Assembly (NCBI GenBank): GCA_004296145.1
Contig: SEBM01000005.1
Location: forward strand, 1 to 25,478
DNA length: 25,478 nt
DNA from: Flavobacterium sp.
GTDB lineage: Bacteria > Bacteroidota > Bacteroidia > Flavobacteriales > Flavobacteriaceae
Direction of reading: 5' to 3'
Shown here: piece after piece, positions 5,383-13,134 of the stretch
Layout: every line of letters starts with the position of its first letter
Position numbering within the stretch: the stretch's first letter is position 1
The notes under the pieces: generated by a model
What the model was told of the DNA's origin: nothing
The model's database searches: none
Seen by the model: the letters and a program-made list of their open reading frames with translations, nothing else
Program-made: the position numbers and the translations under genes

Positions 5383-7676
5383 TCTTTTATTTCAAAACCA
5401 CTCAACAAACCAGAATCAGAGCTTCCTCCAACCATAATTTTGAAAGTTCCCGGTTCTACTAAATAATTTCCTTCGTTATTGTAGAAACCAAGTTCCTTAT
5501 CAGTCAAAGTAAAAGTTACTTTTTTCGTTTCTCCCTTTTTCAGGTTTACCAATTCAAAACCTTTCAATTCTTTTATTGGACGAATGATGCTGGCAAATTC
5601 ATCATGAATATACAATTGCACAACCTCTTTTCCATCATAATTTCCAGAGTTTGTAACCTCAACAGAAACCTGAACTTTTTCTCCTTTAGCGAAAGCGGTT
5701 TTATTCAATTTTAAGTTTTTATAATCGAATTTGGTATAGCTCAATCCAAAACCAAACGGAAATTGTGGCGTTTTCTCCACATCCATATAATGTGACCAGA
5801 AAACGTTTTTATCGCTGTCAATTGGTCTTCCTGTGCTGTATTTATTATAATAAATTGGCACCTGACCTACATTTCTTGGAAACGATATTGGCAGTTTTCC
5901 ACTCGGATTATAATCTCCGTATAAAACTTGTGCCACTGCATTTCCAGTCTGCGTTCCCAATTGCCAGGCTTCAACAATTGCCGGAATATTTTCTGCAGCC
6001 CACGGTATACTCAACGGACGGCCATTATTTAAGACCAAAACCACATTCGGATTTACTTTATAAATTTCTTCCAATAATTCTTGCTGTAAACCTGGTAAAT
6101 TCAAATCGGTTCTACTTCTTCCTTCACCGCTTTGAAAACCGTATTCTCCTAAAACCATTACCACAACATCAGCGTTTTTTGCGGCTGTTTTTGCTGCCTC
6201 AAATCCACTTTTGTCTGTGGTGTTGAAAACCGTTTCTGTTAAGAAAGTTGCTTTTTGTTTTAGTAAATCAGCACCTTTTTCAAAAACCAATTGATTGTCT
6301 TTGTATTGTTGCATTCCTTCTAAAACCGAAACCGCAGTATTATCATCCGCAGCAATTCTCCAGCTTCCCAACGGACTATTTTTATCATTTGCTAAAGCAC
6401 CAATCAAAGCAATTTTTTGTCCGGATTTCTTTAGCGGAAGCAAATTTTTATCATTTTTTAAAAGCACAATTGACTTTTTTGCCATATCCAAAACGCCGTC
6501 ATTATTGGCTTTACTTCCAACCACTTCTTTTTCTCGTTTTTCATCGCAATATCGGTACGGATCATCAAATAAACCTAATTCAAATTTTACACGTAAAATT
6601 CTTCTAATAGCATCGTCAACCAAAGCTTCTTTTACTTTTCCTGATTTTACTAAATCAACCAATTTTGCCACATACAAATACGATTCCATATCCATATCAG
6701 ATCCTGCAATTACCGCTTTTGCCGTTGCATCCGCTTCATCTTTGGCGTAACCGTGCGCAATCATTTCGCGAATCGAAGCGTAATCAGAAATTACAAATCC
6801 GTCAAATTTCCATTTTCCTTTTAAAATATCTCTTTGCAAAAAGGCATTTCCAGTTGCCGGAACACCGTTCAAAGTATTAAATGAATTCATAAATGTACGA
6901 ACTCCGGCCTCAACCGTTGCTTCAAACGGTGGCAAAACCGAATTGTACAATTTAGAATTGCTAATATCTACAATATTATATTCCAGTCCAGCTTCTACAT
7001 AACCATACGCAGCAAAGTGTTTCGCGCAAGCAGCAATAGTATTTACTTTCGCCAAATCAGCAATTGTTTCTCCCTGAAAACCTTTTACTCTCGCATAACC
7101 AATTTTACTTCCCAAATACGGATCTTCTCCTGCACCTTCCATCACACGCCCCCAGCGTGCGTCATTTGCGACGTCAACGTTTGGTCCAAAAGTCCAGTTA
7201 ATTCCAGAAGCCGAAGCTTCATCTGCTGCAATCGCTGCGGATTTTTTTATCGCTTCCAAATCCCAACTCGCCGCTTCCGCCAACGGAATCGGGCTTAACG
7301 TTTTATAACCGTGTATTACGTCAAAACCAATAATCAACGGAATTCCCAAACGGGTTTCTTCAACCGCAATTTTCTGCACGGCACGAACTTCTTTAACACC
7401 GCGAACCGTCAGCATCGAACCAACTAAACCTTTTCGTAAATGTTCGTATTTTAATTCGGCAGTTCCACCTTTTGGTGCCGGTCCCGTAACATCCCAAAAA
7501 CCGTTGTATTGATTCATCTGTCCTACTTTTTCCTCCAGCGTCATCAACGGTAAAAGTAAATCTATACGTTGTTCAATAGTTTTATTTTTATCCAAATACG
7601 GCTTTTTCTGTGCATTCATATTTCCAACAGTAAAAAGGGCAAAAACCCCAATGGTTAATATTTTTTTGTTTTTCAT
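5379..7676 (-). CDS. bglX: Periplasmic GH3 beta-glucosidase, BglX-like
   Basis: This is a glycoside hydrolase of family 3, 765 residues, full length for BglX-type enzymes, which release glucose (or xylose) from the non-reducing ends of beta-linked oligosaccharides. A signal peptide (about 1-22, ending NMNA) indicates export to the periplasm. The (beta/alpha)8 domain contains KHFAAYG and the nucleophile Asp298 in FVISDYASI. The alpha/beta sandwich carries GEGRSRTDLNLPGLQ, with Glu518 as candidate acid/base. The C-terminal fibronectin III-like domain (about 665-735) includes EVTNSGNYDGKEVVQLYI. It follows two esterase genes on the same strand after a 341-bp repeat island, so it may belong to the same polysaccharide-degrading unit. 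No clear TAnnTTTG motif lies directly before it. Substrate choice within GH3 cannot be decided from sequence alone. Confidence 0.93.
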   Translation of the reverse strand: MKNKKILTIGVFALFTVGNMNAQKKPYLDKNKTIEQRIDLLLPLMTLEEKVGQMNQYNGFWDVTGPAPKGGTAELKYEHLRKGLVGSMLTVRGVKEVRAVQKIAVEETRLGIPLIIGFDVIHGYKTLSPIPLAEAASWDLEAIKKSAAIAADEASASGINWTFGPNVDVANDARWGRVMEGAGEDPYLGSKIGYARVKGFQGETIADLAKVNTIAACAKHFAAYGYVEAGLEYNIVDISNSKLYNSVLPPFEATVEAGVRTFMNSFNTLNGVPATGNAFLQRDILKGKWKFDGFVISDYASIREMIAHGYAKDEADATAKAVIAGSDMDMESYLYVAKLVDLVKSGKVKEALVDDAIRRILRVKFELGLFDDPYRYCDEKREKEVVGSKANNDGVLDMAKKSIVLLKNDKNLLPLKKSGQKIALIGALANDKNSPLGSWRIAADDNTAVSVLEGMQQYKDNQLVFEKGADLLKQKATFLTETVFNTTDKSGFEAAKTAAKNADVVVMVLGEYGFQSGEGRSRTDLNLPGLQQELLEEIYKVNPNVVLVLNNGRPLSIPWAAENIPAIVEAWQLGTQTGNAVAQVLYGDYNPSGKLPISFPRNVGQVPIYYNKYSTGRPIDSDKNVFWSHYMDVEKTPQFPFGFGLSYTKFDYKNLKLNKTAFAKGEKVQVSVEVTNSGNYDGKEVVQLYIHDEFASIIRPIKELKGFELVNLKKGETKKVTFTLTDKELGFYNNEGNYLVEPGTFKIMVGGSSDSGLLSGFEIKE

Positions 7677-7736
7677 GGTTAGTTTTTTTTAAGCTTCTAA
7701 CGTTCTGATTTGCTAAGATTCTGAGTTTAATATTTT

Positions 7737-7824
7737 GGGCGTGTCCCTACGGGTCGGGCTATCCGTTACAAGTCCTCGCTCTTCCTTCGTCAGGCTGCGG
7801 GCTTTTCACTTCTATCCCTCACGC
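7737..7824. repeat. G+C-rich element, probable dispersed repeat
   Basis: The stretch from GGGCGTGTCCCTACGGGTCG to the CCCTCACGC region is clearly richer in G+C than its flanks and has short self-complementary blocks (GGG/CCC pairs). Its minus-strand form (GGATAGCCCGACCC near its end) resembles a repeat I remember as common in Flavobacterium intergenic regions. That recollection is not verified here. Confidence 0.45.
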
Positions 7825-7880
7825 AATTCACAGTAAACGAGAAATTTCAGGTTTTAACTACAAATTTCATTTCCAGAATC

Positions 7881-7980
7881 TTGTCATTTCGAGGAACGAG
7901 AAATCGCACTCGTAACCACAAAGTTTGTCGATTATTGTTGTGGAATTTCTAGTGCGATTTCTCGTTCCTCGAAATGACAA
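7881..7980. repeat. Inverted repeat with perfect 30-bp arms (MITE/REP-like)
   Basis: Arms at 7881-7910 and 7951-7980 are perfectly complementary over 30 bp (left arm starts TTGTCATTTCGAGGAACGAG). The 40-base centre contains a further inner stem, CCACAA at 7916-7921 with TTGTGG at 7938-7943. The element could extrude a long hairpin. It encodes nothing and resembles a non-autonomous miniature element or REP-type unit. Confidence 0.85.
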
Positions 7981-8017
7981 ACTATACGCTAATGCAAAAA
8001 ATCTAAAATCTAAAATT

Positions 8018-9400
8018 TTAAAATTCGCTCGTAAAACAAGAAGCCGGTAAATTCGCTCTATTAAACAAATCCGATTGTATTGTATTTCCCCAAGCAAACC
8101 TAACTTTTACAGGGTTAAATACCTTTTTACTCGTCAAAATCACTTGATTATTTTTTATCGAAGCTTCGGCTGGATAGAAAATTCCGTCTGCTCCGGCCAG
8201 TTCAAACTGATTTGATGTTTTGTTTTTAAAGTGCAAACCTTCAGCATAATCAAAAGAAACAATGCCTTTGTTTTTATCCGTTTTAAAGTCTTTAAAAAGC
8301 GGGCCGTTTACCAAATTAGAATTGGTTTTATAAGTATTTGTCAAAGCCAGATTCGCCAAACGAATTCCGACTGACTTTTTATTTTTTGGATGAATATCAA
8401 TCGTATCAGAAACATCGCTGATTACGACCATTCCGGTATTATTGATTTCTTTGAGCAGTTTTCTTTGAGAATCTCTAACCGTTACGTTAGAAAAATTATT
8501 ACTTCCTGTTTTATACGGTGCAATTTGTACGTAGTAAAAAGGAAATTCATCTTTCCATTCTTTTCTCCACGAAGTAATTAGCGCGCCAAGAGTTTTATCA
8601 TAAACTAAAGAACCAACATTCGATTCGCCCTGATACCAAAGCGTTCCCGCAATTTTGAAACCTACAATTGGGTAAATCATGGCATTGTACGCACGTCCGG
8701 GTTGTCTTGGTCCGTATTCCTGCTCGTTTAGTTTTTTGGCATTTTCTAATAAAACTGGATCGTTATTTACAACTTCTTCCGGCATCCAGATTTCGGCTGG
8801 AGTTCCGCCCCAATTGGACGAAATTAATCCGATTGGCACATTTTTTAAATCTTCTCTTAAACGTTTCGCGAAGAAATATCCAATCGCACTGAAATTTTTC
8901 ATCGTTTCCGGAGTCGATTCTGTCCAGTTTCCTAATAAATTATTTTGTGGCGTTGTTGCAGTTAATTTTGGAACGGTGAAAAAACGAATGTTTGAATTTG
9001 TGGCATTTTTAGCTTCTTCTTCTCCATTGTCAATTCCCCAGCTTGCAGACATTTCCATATTAGATTGTCCGGTACAAAGCCAGACTTCGCCAATCAGGAT
9101 ATTTTTTAAAACTACCTCGTTATACCCTTTTATAGAAATCGTAAAAGGGCCGCCGGCTTCAGGAGTTTTAATAACTAATTCCCATTTCGCCTGATTATTG
9201 GCAACGGTTTTATATTCCTGATTGTTCCAGCCCGAAACCAATTTGATTTCTTCTTTTGGATTTGCCCAACCCCAAATTTTCACTTCAGAGTTGCGTTGCA
9301 AAACCATATTATCACCATAAATATTCGGAAGGGAAACGTTTGCCATCATAGTAGTGGAAATCATCAGAAAGAAAGCAAACTTAAATATATTATTTTTCAT
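8018..9400 (-). CDS. Sialate O-acetylesterase family (SGNH-fold) carbohydrate esterase
   Basis: This is a 460-residue exported esterase of the sialate O-acetylesterase family, which includes xylan and other glycan deacetylases. A signal peptide covers about residues 1-20. LPNIYGDNMVLQR (about 24-36) is the family's N-terminal signature. The catalytic serine is Ser113 in WLCTGQSNME. LWYQGESN forms the next block, and SDTIDIHPKNK holds Asp335 and His337. The C-terminal beta domain ends RANLPASCFTSEF. Its ATG overlaps the end of the upstream CE2-type esterase gene by 11 bp (ATGAAAAATAA), so the two are translated from one message. With the GH3 gene downstream, removal of O-acetyl groups from a hemicellulose or pectin-like glycan is more likely than action on sialic acid. 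That choice is inference. Confidence 0.9.
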   Translation of the reverse strand: MKNNIFKFAFFLMISTTMMANVSLPNIYGDNMVLQRNSEVKIWGWANPKEEIKLVSGWNNQEYKTVANNQAKWELVIKTPEAGGPFTISIKGYNEVVLKNILIGEVWLCTGQSNMEMSASWGIDNGEEEAKNATNSNIRFFTVPKLTATTPQNNLLGNWTESTPETMKNFSAIGYFFAKRLREDLKNVPIGLISSNWGGTPAEIWMPEEVVNNDPVLLENAKKLNEQEYGPRQPGRAYNAMIYPIVGFKIAGTLWYQGESNVGSLVYDKTLGALITSWRKEWKDEFPFYYVQIAPYKTGSNNFSNVTVRDSQRKLLKEINNTGMVVISDVSDTIDIHPKNKKSVGIRLANLALTNTYKTNSNLVNGPLFKDFKTDKNKGIVSFDYAEGLHFKNKTSNQFELAGADGIFYPAEASIKNNQVILTSKKVFNPVKVRFAWGNTIQSDLFNRANLPASCFTSEF

Positions 9401-10484
9401 TTAGCAGCTTTTTTAAAAATGGACCATATTGATCTGCCATCACTTTTTGATCATCAACATCAGGATGCCCCAGACAACCTTTTGGTGTCATTGGTTTAAA
9501 TTTGAAAATCAGAATTGGTTTATGGGCTTTATCATCCGCGAAAGCGTTTTTAACTTTATTAAGACATTCTTCAAAAACTACTCCTCTTTCACCTCCAACC
9601 ATCGGACTGTTTGTAATTACGATCTGTACATTCGGATTATGTTCGTACAACATCTTTATGAAATTGATATAATTCGAAACATATTTTTCAGGATTAAAAG
9701 GCAGACGTTCTTTTTTTCCGTCGCCGCCAGAAAAATCATTGGTTCCAAGCGCTATACTTATAATATCTGGTTGAAAAGCAAAATCATATTTAGGTTTAGA
9801 ATTGTCTTTTGTCAAATATAAATTTCCGTATAAATCAGGCATAATACCTTCTTCTTTATTTTCGTCGTTCCAGTTTCGATAAATTCCGATTCCGGAAACC
9901 GAACTCAATAAATAATCAGCGTCAATTGCTCTTGAGAGTGTTGGTCCGTAAGCATAATAACTGTTATGATGATCAAAATATTCGCCTTTATCACAAGGAA
10001 CATCAGATCCATCGCTGGCTGCGCCACATGTGATCGAATCTCCGATAAACTCTATTTTCTTTTTCTTTTTGGAACTGATTGACGTTAGTTTTGCCGTTGT
10101 TCCTGCAAACAAAATATTACCGCTTTGTGCTTCTGTAGTTTTATAAATAGTAAGATTATGTTCTTTTTTATTAGATGTTATTTTTATCGGAAAAGATTGT
10201 GCATCACCTTTTTCTACTTTTAGATTTCTGATATATTTTCCATCCAAAACCAATGACACATAATTGTGATGTTGCCAGGCATCATCAATACTTTGCAATG
10301 AAATCGAACATTGATTTCCGGTAAAATTAAATGAAACAGACGACGCGCTTCCAATCAAAAGAATATTATCCTGAATTTTATCAATCCGGCCTTTATAAAG
10401 AAATGTATTGGTTTTGTTCTGCGAAGTCGAAACAATCGAAATCGACAAAAACATAATTAAAAAGAGTATTTTTTTGAGAAACAT
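9390..10484 (-). CDS. CE2-type SGNH/GDSL acetylesterase
   Basis: This is a 364-residue exported esterase with the carbohydrate esterase family 2 layout. A signal peptide (about 1-21) precedes an N-terminal jelly-roll domain (about 25-135). The SGNH hydrolase domain follows, with KIEFIGDSITCG (Ser150), the ALGTNDFSGG block, ITNSPM, and GHPDVDDQKVMADQ (His340). CE2 enzymes deacetylate plant glycans such as xylan and glucomannan, and typically use a Ser-His dyad. It is the first gene of a probable operon and overlaps the next esterase gene by 11 bp. A TATATTTG promoter element lies 32 bases before the ATG. The run KKKKK before KIEFIG marks the domain linker. Confidence 0.88.
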   Translation of the reverse strand: MFLKKILFLIMFLSISIVSTSQNKTNTFLYKGRIDKIQDNILLIGSASSVSFNFTGNQCSISLQSIDDAWQHHNYVSLVLDGKYIRNLKVEKGDAQSFPIKITSNKKEHNLTIYKTTEAQSGNILFAGTTAKLTSISSKKKKKIEFIGDSITCGAASDGSDVPCDKGEYFDHHNSYYAYGPTLSRAIDADYLLSSVSGIGIYRNWNDENKEEGIMPDLYGNLYLTKDNSKPKYDFAFQPDIISIALGTNDFSGGDGKKERLPFNPEKYVSNYINFIKMLYEHNPNVQIVITNSPMVGGERGVVFEECLNKVKNAFADDKAHKPILIFKFKPMTPKGCLGHPDVDDQKVMADQYGPFLKKLLNEK

Positions 10485-10515
10485 ACTTTATTTGTTAAAA
10501 TATAAATGTGATTCA

Positions 10516-10523
10516 CAAATATA
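10516..10523 (-). promoter_or_regulatory. -7 promoter element of the esterase operon
   Basis: The minus strand reads TATATTTG, an exact TAnnTTTG match, 32 bases before the ATG at 10484. No good -33 element is visible. Confidence 0.5.
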
Positions 10524-10683
10524 CCCGAAATAAAGTGTTTAAAAGGATACTAAAACATCAAAAAGCAATAAAAAAACACCAAAAAATAATACTTTGTTTT
10601 TACCGTTTGTAATTATAGAAAGCAAGAAATTCCTTGGATTTCGAAAATCAGAACATTATCTTTATAAAACAAACAATTTTAAA

Positions 10684-11193
10684 ATGAGATCAGCCCTTTA
10701 TATAGCATTTTCTGCAATTATTTTTTGCTCTTGTATTTCTTTTACCCAGAAAGAAGATCCTGTTATAACCAAAACTGAAAAAACAAAATCTTCAGTTGAG
10801 CGTGATTCTATTATTGCTTACGCTAAAAAATATCTGGGAACTCCATATGTATATGCAGGAAATGATCCAAAAAAAGGATTTGATTGTTCCGGATTTGTAA
10901 GTTATGTTTTTAAGAATTTTAATGTGACTTTGCCACGAAGTTCCAATAGTTATAAAGATCTGGGCGTTGCATTGGATCCTGAAGATTTTAAGGTTGGAGA
11001 TATTTTGGTTTTTTATGGGTATAAAGACCGCACAATTGTTGGTCATCTGGGTATTATTTGCGAAGCCAACGGAATGCATTCAAAATTCATTCATGCTTCT
11101 TCGGGAAAAGTAAATAGTGTTACTATTACCGATTTAGACACAGAACATTACACGAAACGTTTCTATAAATGTATTGATGTTTTATCTAAATAA
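10684..11193 (+). CDS. NlpC/P60 (C40) family lipoprotein hydrolase
   Basis: This is a cell-wall peptidase of the NlpC/P60 family, 169 residues from the chosen ATG. The catalytic residues are Cys68 in FDCSGFVSYVF, His121 in VGHLGI and His137 in FIHASSG. In the family these act as a cysteine peptidase on gamma-D-Glu/diaminopimelate or similar bonds of peptidoglycan stem peptides. The frame is open 30 codons further upstream from a TTG. The ATG at 10684 is preferred because it begins a lipoprotein-type signal peptide (MRSALYIAFSAIIFCSC, probable lipidated Cys17), while the extra residues look untranslated. The gene stands alone, divergent from the esterase operon, and ends at a strong terminator. 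Confidence 0.9.
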   Translation: MRSALYIAFSAIIFCSCISFTQKEDPVITKTEKTKSSVERDSIIAYAKKYLGTPYVYAGNDPKKGFDCSGFVSYVFKNFNVTLPRSSNSYKDLGVALDPEDFKVGDILVFYGYKDRTIVGHLGIICEANGMHSKFIHASSGKVNSVTITDLDTEHYTKRFYKCIDVLSK

Positions 11194-11223
11194 CATTTTA
11201 CATCTAAAAAACTTTAAACATAA

Positions 11224-11258
11224 AAAAACTCCGGACACATTATATGCCCGGAGTTTTT
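11224..11258. terminator. Bidirectional terminator hairpin
   Basis: The arms AAAAACTCCGG (11224-11234) and CCGGAGTTTTT (11248-11258) enclose a 13-base loop. It has an A-run on one side and a T-run on the other, between the convergent NlpC/P60 and DUF1573 genes, so it serves both. Confidence 0.88.
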
Positions 11259-11281
11259 CCCTTTATAATCAACCTTATATG

Positions 11282-11695
11282 TTAGATCACCGTTCCTTTT
11301 AGAGTAAGGATTTTTGGTGTAGATTCTGCGTTTGTGGTTACAGTAACTGTTTTTGTAAAAGCTCCTTTGTTTGCAGCATTATATGTTGCTGTTACTTTTG
11401 CTGATTTTCCTGGCAAAATTGGTTCTTTTGTATAATCTGTAGCTGTACAACCGCAAGATCCCTGTACGTTTGTAATTACTACAGCTGTTTTTCCTGTATT
11501 TTTAAATTCGTATACAATTGCTTTTGGAGTTCCTTGTGGAATTTCGCCAACATCAATTGTTTCTGCTTTCCATACAATTGTAGAAGCTGCAGTTTCTGTT
11601 TTTGGATTTGAAACTAAAGATTGTACCGGAGCAATTGCTGAGAAAGACATTAATCCTAAGGCTAAAGCCAACATCGAAATTTTGATAATTTTCAT
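11282..11695 (-). CDS. Secreted DUF1573 domain protein
   Basis: This 137-residue protein has a signal peptide (about 1-23, MKIIKISMLALALGLMSFSA) and one DUF1573 domain, an Ig-like beta-sandwich frequent in Bacteroidota. The family hallmark is visible: IDVGEIPQGTPKAIVYEFKN, then VQGSCGCTATDYT with a Cys-Gly-Cys pair, then a PGKSAKVTATYN strand and a final ILTLKGTV strand. The function of the domain is not established, and periplasmic or cell-surface location is inferred. It has its own TAGTTTTG promoter element and is divergent from the histidine kinase gene. Direct repeats between them make it a candidate target of that two-component system. Confidence 0.88.
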   Translation of the reverse strand: MKIIKISMLALALGLMSFSAIAPVQSLVSNPKTETAASTIVWKAETIDVGEIPQGTPKAIVYEFKNTGKTAVVITNVQGSCGCTATDYTKEPILPGKSAKVTATYNAANKGAFTKTVTVTTNAESTPKILTLKGTVI

Positions 11696-11736
11696 AGTTT
11701 TATTATTTAAATGGTTAATGGTTAAATTTTACATTA

Positions 11737-11744
11737 CAAAACTA
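11737..11744 (-). promoter_or_regulatory. -7 promoter element of the DUF1573 gene
   Basis: The minus strand reads TAGTTTTG, an exact TAnnTTTG match, 42 bases before the ATG at 11695. The leader between contains a tandem ATGGTTA pair (plus strand 11711-11724). Confidence 0.5.
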
Positions 11745-11765
11745 CTTTAGATGAAATGAATTGGC

Positions 11766-11804
11766 TGTTAAGCGGTTTCAAATGTTTGTTAACGACTTGT
11801 TAAG
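11766..11804. promoter_or_regulatory. TGTTAA direct repeats, candidate OmpR-family response regulator sites
   Basis: TGTTAAG (11766-11772), TGTTAAC (11787-11793) and TGTTAAG (11798-11804) lie in direct orientation at 21- and 11-bp spacing. The last two form a 7-4-7 arrangement like PhoB/OmpR boxes. They lie about 37-75 bp upstream of the predicted DUF1573 start point and overlap the kinase promoter, so they could serve activation on one side and autoregulation on the other. Confidence 0.45.
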
Positions 11805-11815
11805 CGTTATTTTTG
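11785..11815 (+). promoter_or_regulatory. Promoter of the histidine kinase / regulator operon
   Basis: TTTG (11785-11788) and TATTTTTG (11808-11815) are separated by 19 bases, a good match to the Bacteroidota -33/-7 promoter. The kinase start codon is 44 bases further on. Confidence 0.55.
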
Positions 11816-11859
11816 ATTTATTTTTTGATTAATATTACACTTTATAAATCCTGTTTTTC

Positions 11860-13134
11860 TTGAAAATAAATAAACTCAATAGTATTATCCTTCTCGGATT
11901 AGTTGCCATTATCAGTATTTTGGTGGCACAATTGCTTTGGACAAAAGAGGCTTTTACGCTCGAACAAAAAAAGCTGAGCCAGAAAGCACATATTGCATTA
12001 TTGGAAGTTGCCAAAAAATTATACGAAGGCACGAGTCACGAACTTCCTGCTCAAAATCCGGTGCAGAAAATTGCCAACGATTATTATATCGTAAATGTCG
12101 ATAATGAATTTGAACCCGAAATCTTAGAATTTTATCTGAAAACGGAATTCAAAAAAATGAACATTACAACCGACTTTGAGTATGCCATGTATAATTGCCA
12201 AAGCGATGAAATGATTTATGGGGATTATATTTCGCTTTCGAAGAAAAAAGCAGAATGTAAGAAGAGTATTTATTTTCCTAAACACAAAAATCTGGTTTAT
12301 TATTTTGCAGTTCGTTTTCCAAACGAAACCACTTATTTGTTTAGTTCGATGCGTTTTTGGTTTATACTTTCTACCGTTTTGATTCTTATTTTATTGATTT
12401 ACGTCTATTCGATTTTTACGCTTTTGCAGCAGAAAAAATATTCAGAATTGCAACGTGATTTCATCAATAATATGACGCACGAATTTAAAACGCCTTTATC
12501 GTCAATTCTGATTGCTTCAAAATATCTGATTGAGCAAAATCCGATTAAGGAAGATAAAAAACTGCATACTTATACCGATATTATTATCAAACAAAGCCAT
12601 AAACTTAACAATCATATTGAGAAAATTTTAAGTATCGCCAAATCAGATTATGTACCTTTAGAATTAAAAGCAGAACAGGTTTTAATTATTCCTGTTATCG
12701 AAGAGACGATTACGAATATTCAATTAAAATATCCGGATGCTGTTATCAAAATCGAAAATAATTCTGAAGATTATCTGATTGAAGCTGATGTTTTTCATTT
12801 TACCAATTTGATTTATAATTTGTTGGACAATGCTGTAAAATATTGCAATGAAAAACCTGAAATTCTGATTCGGATTTTGAAAGAAAATCAATCTTTGAAA
12901 CTGGAATTTGTCGATAACGGAATAGGAATTCCGCGAAAAAAAATCTCTTCTATTTTTGACAAATTTTATCGTGTTCAAAATGAGAAGAGTAACGAAGTAA
13001 ACGGTTTTGGTCTCGGTTTGTTTTATGTTAAAGAAATTTGTAACTTACATTATTGGAAAATAAACGCCACAAATAATCTAGAAAAAGGCATTACAATAAC
13101 GCTGACAATTCCATATAAAAATGAAAAACTTTAA
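11860..13134 (+). CDS. Sensor histidine kinase of a two-component system
   Basis: This is a 424-residue inner-membrane histidine kinase. TM1 is at about 8-27, a periplasmic sensing region without recognised domain at 28-165, and TM2 at about 166-187. The HisKA domain follows directly with phospho-acceptor His207 in FINNMTHEFKTPLSS; I see no HAMP domain. The HATPase_c domain shows the N box (NLLDN, Asn320 and Asn324), the G1 box VDNGIGIP, FDKFYRV, and the G2 box GFGLGLFYVKEI. The start is a TTG at 11860, because no ATG occurs in frame until well inside the periplasmic domain and the TTG immediately precedes the first transmembrane helix. The architecture resembles RprX-type kinases of Bacteroidota. 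It overlaps the response-regulator gene by 14 bp. The stimulus is unknown. Confidence 0.92.
   Translation: MKINKLNSIILLGLVAIISILVAQLLWTKEAFTLEQKKLSQKAHIALLEVAKKLYEGTSHELPAQNPVQKIANDYYIVNVDNEFEPEILEFYLKTEFKKMNITTDFEYAMYNCQSDEMIYGDYISLSKKKAECKKSIYFPKHKNLVYYFAVRFPNETTYLFSSMRFWFILSTVLILILLIYVYSIFTLLQQKKYSELQRDFINNMTHEFKTPLSSILIASKYLIEQNPIKEDKKLHTYTDIIIKQSHKLNNHIEKILSIAKSDYVPLELKAEQVLIIPVIEETITNIQLKYPDAVIKIENNSEDYLIEADVFHFTNLIYNLLDNAVKYCNEKPEILIRILKENQSLKLEFVDNGIGIPRKKISSIFDKFYRVQNEKSNEVNGFGLGLFYVKEICNLHYWKINATNNLEKGITITLTIPYKNEKL

Larger units (their letters stand above)
7677..8017. other. 341-bp intergenic repeat island between esterase and GH3 genes
   Basis: I see no gene here. It holds a G+C-rich segment (7737-7824) unlike its A+T-rich surroundings and a long inverted repeat (7881-7980), both described separately. 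The part next to the GH3 start (7681-7736) is A/T-rich, without a recognisable promoter. An open frame crossing the inverted repeat has no protein-like features. Confidence 0.6.

Noticed and set aside
5765..7298. Several plus-strand open frames opposite the GH3 gene
   Set aside because: They are antisense shadows of a clearly coding gene and show no family motifs.
7867..8097. Minus-strand 76-codon open frame overlapping the esterase 3' end
   Set aside because: It runs through the 30-bp inverted repeat and into the esterase gene in another frame, with no protein-like features.
10594..10683. Upstream TTG start extending the NlpC/P60 protein by 30 residues
   Set aside because: The extension would bury the lipoprotein signal peptide that begins at the ATG at 10684.
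11711..11724. Tandem ATGGTTA pair in the DUF1573 leader as a regulatory site
   Set aside because: Only two short A/T-rich units lying within the predicted transcript leader; chance or slippage is as likely.
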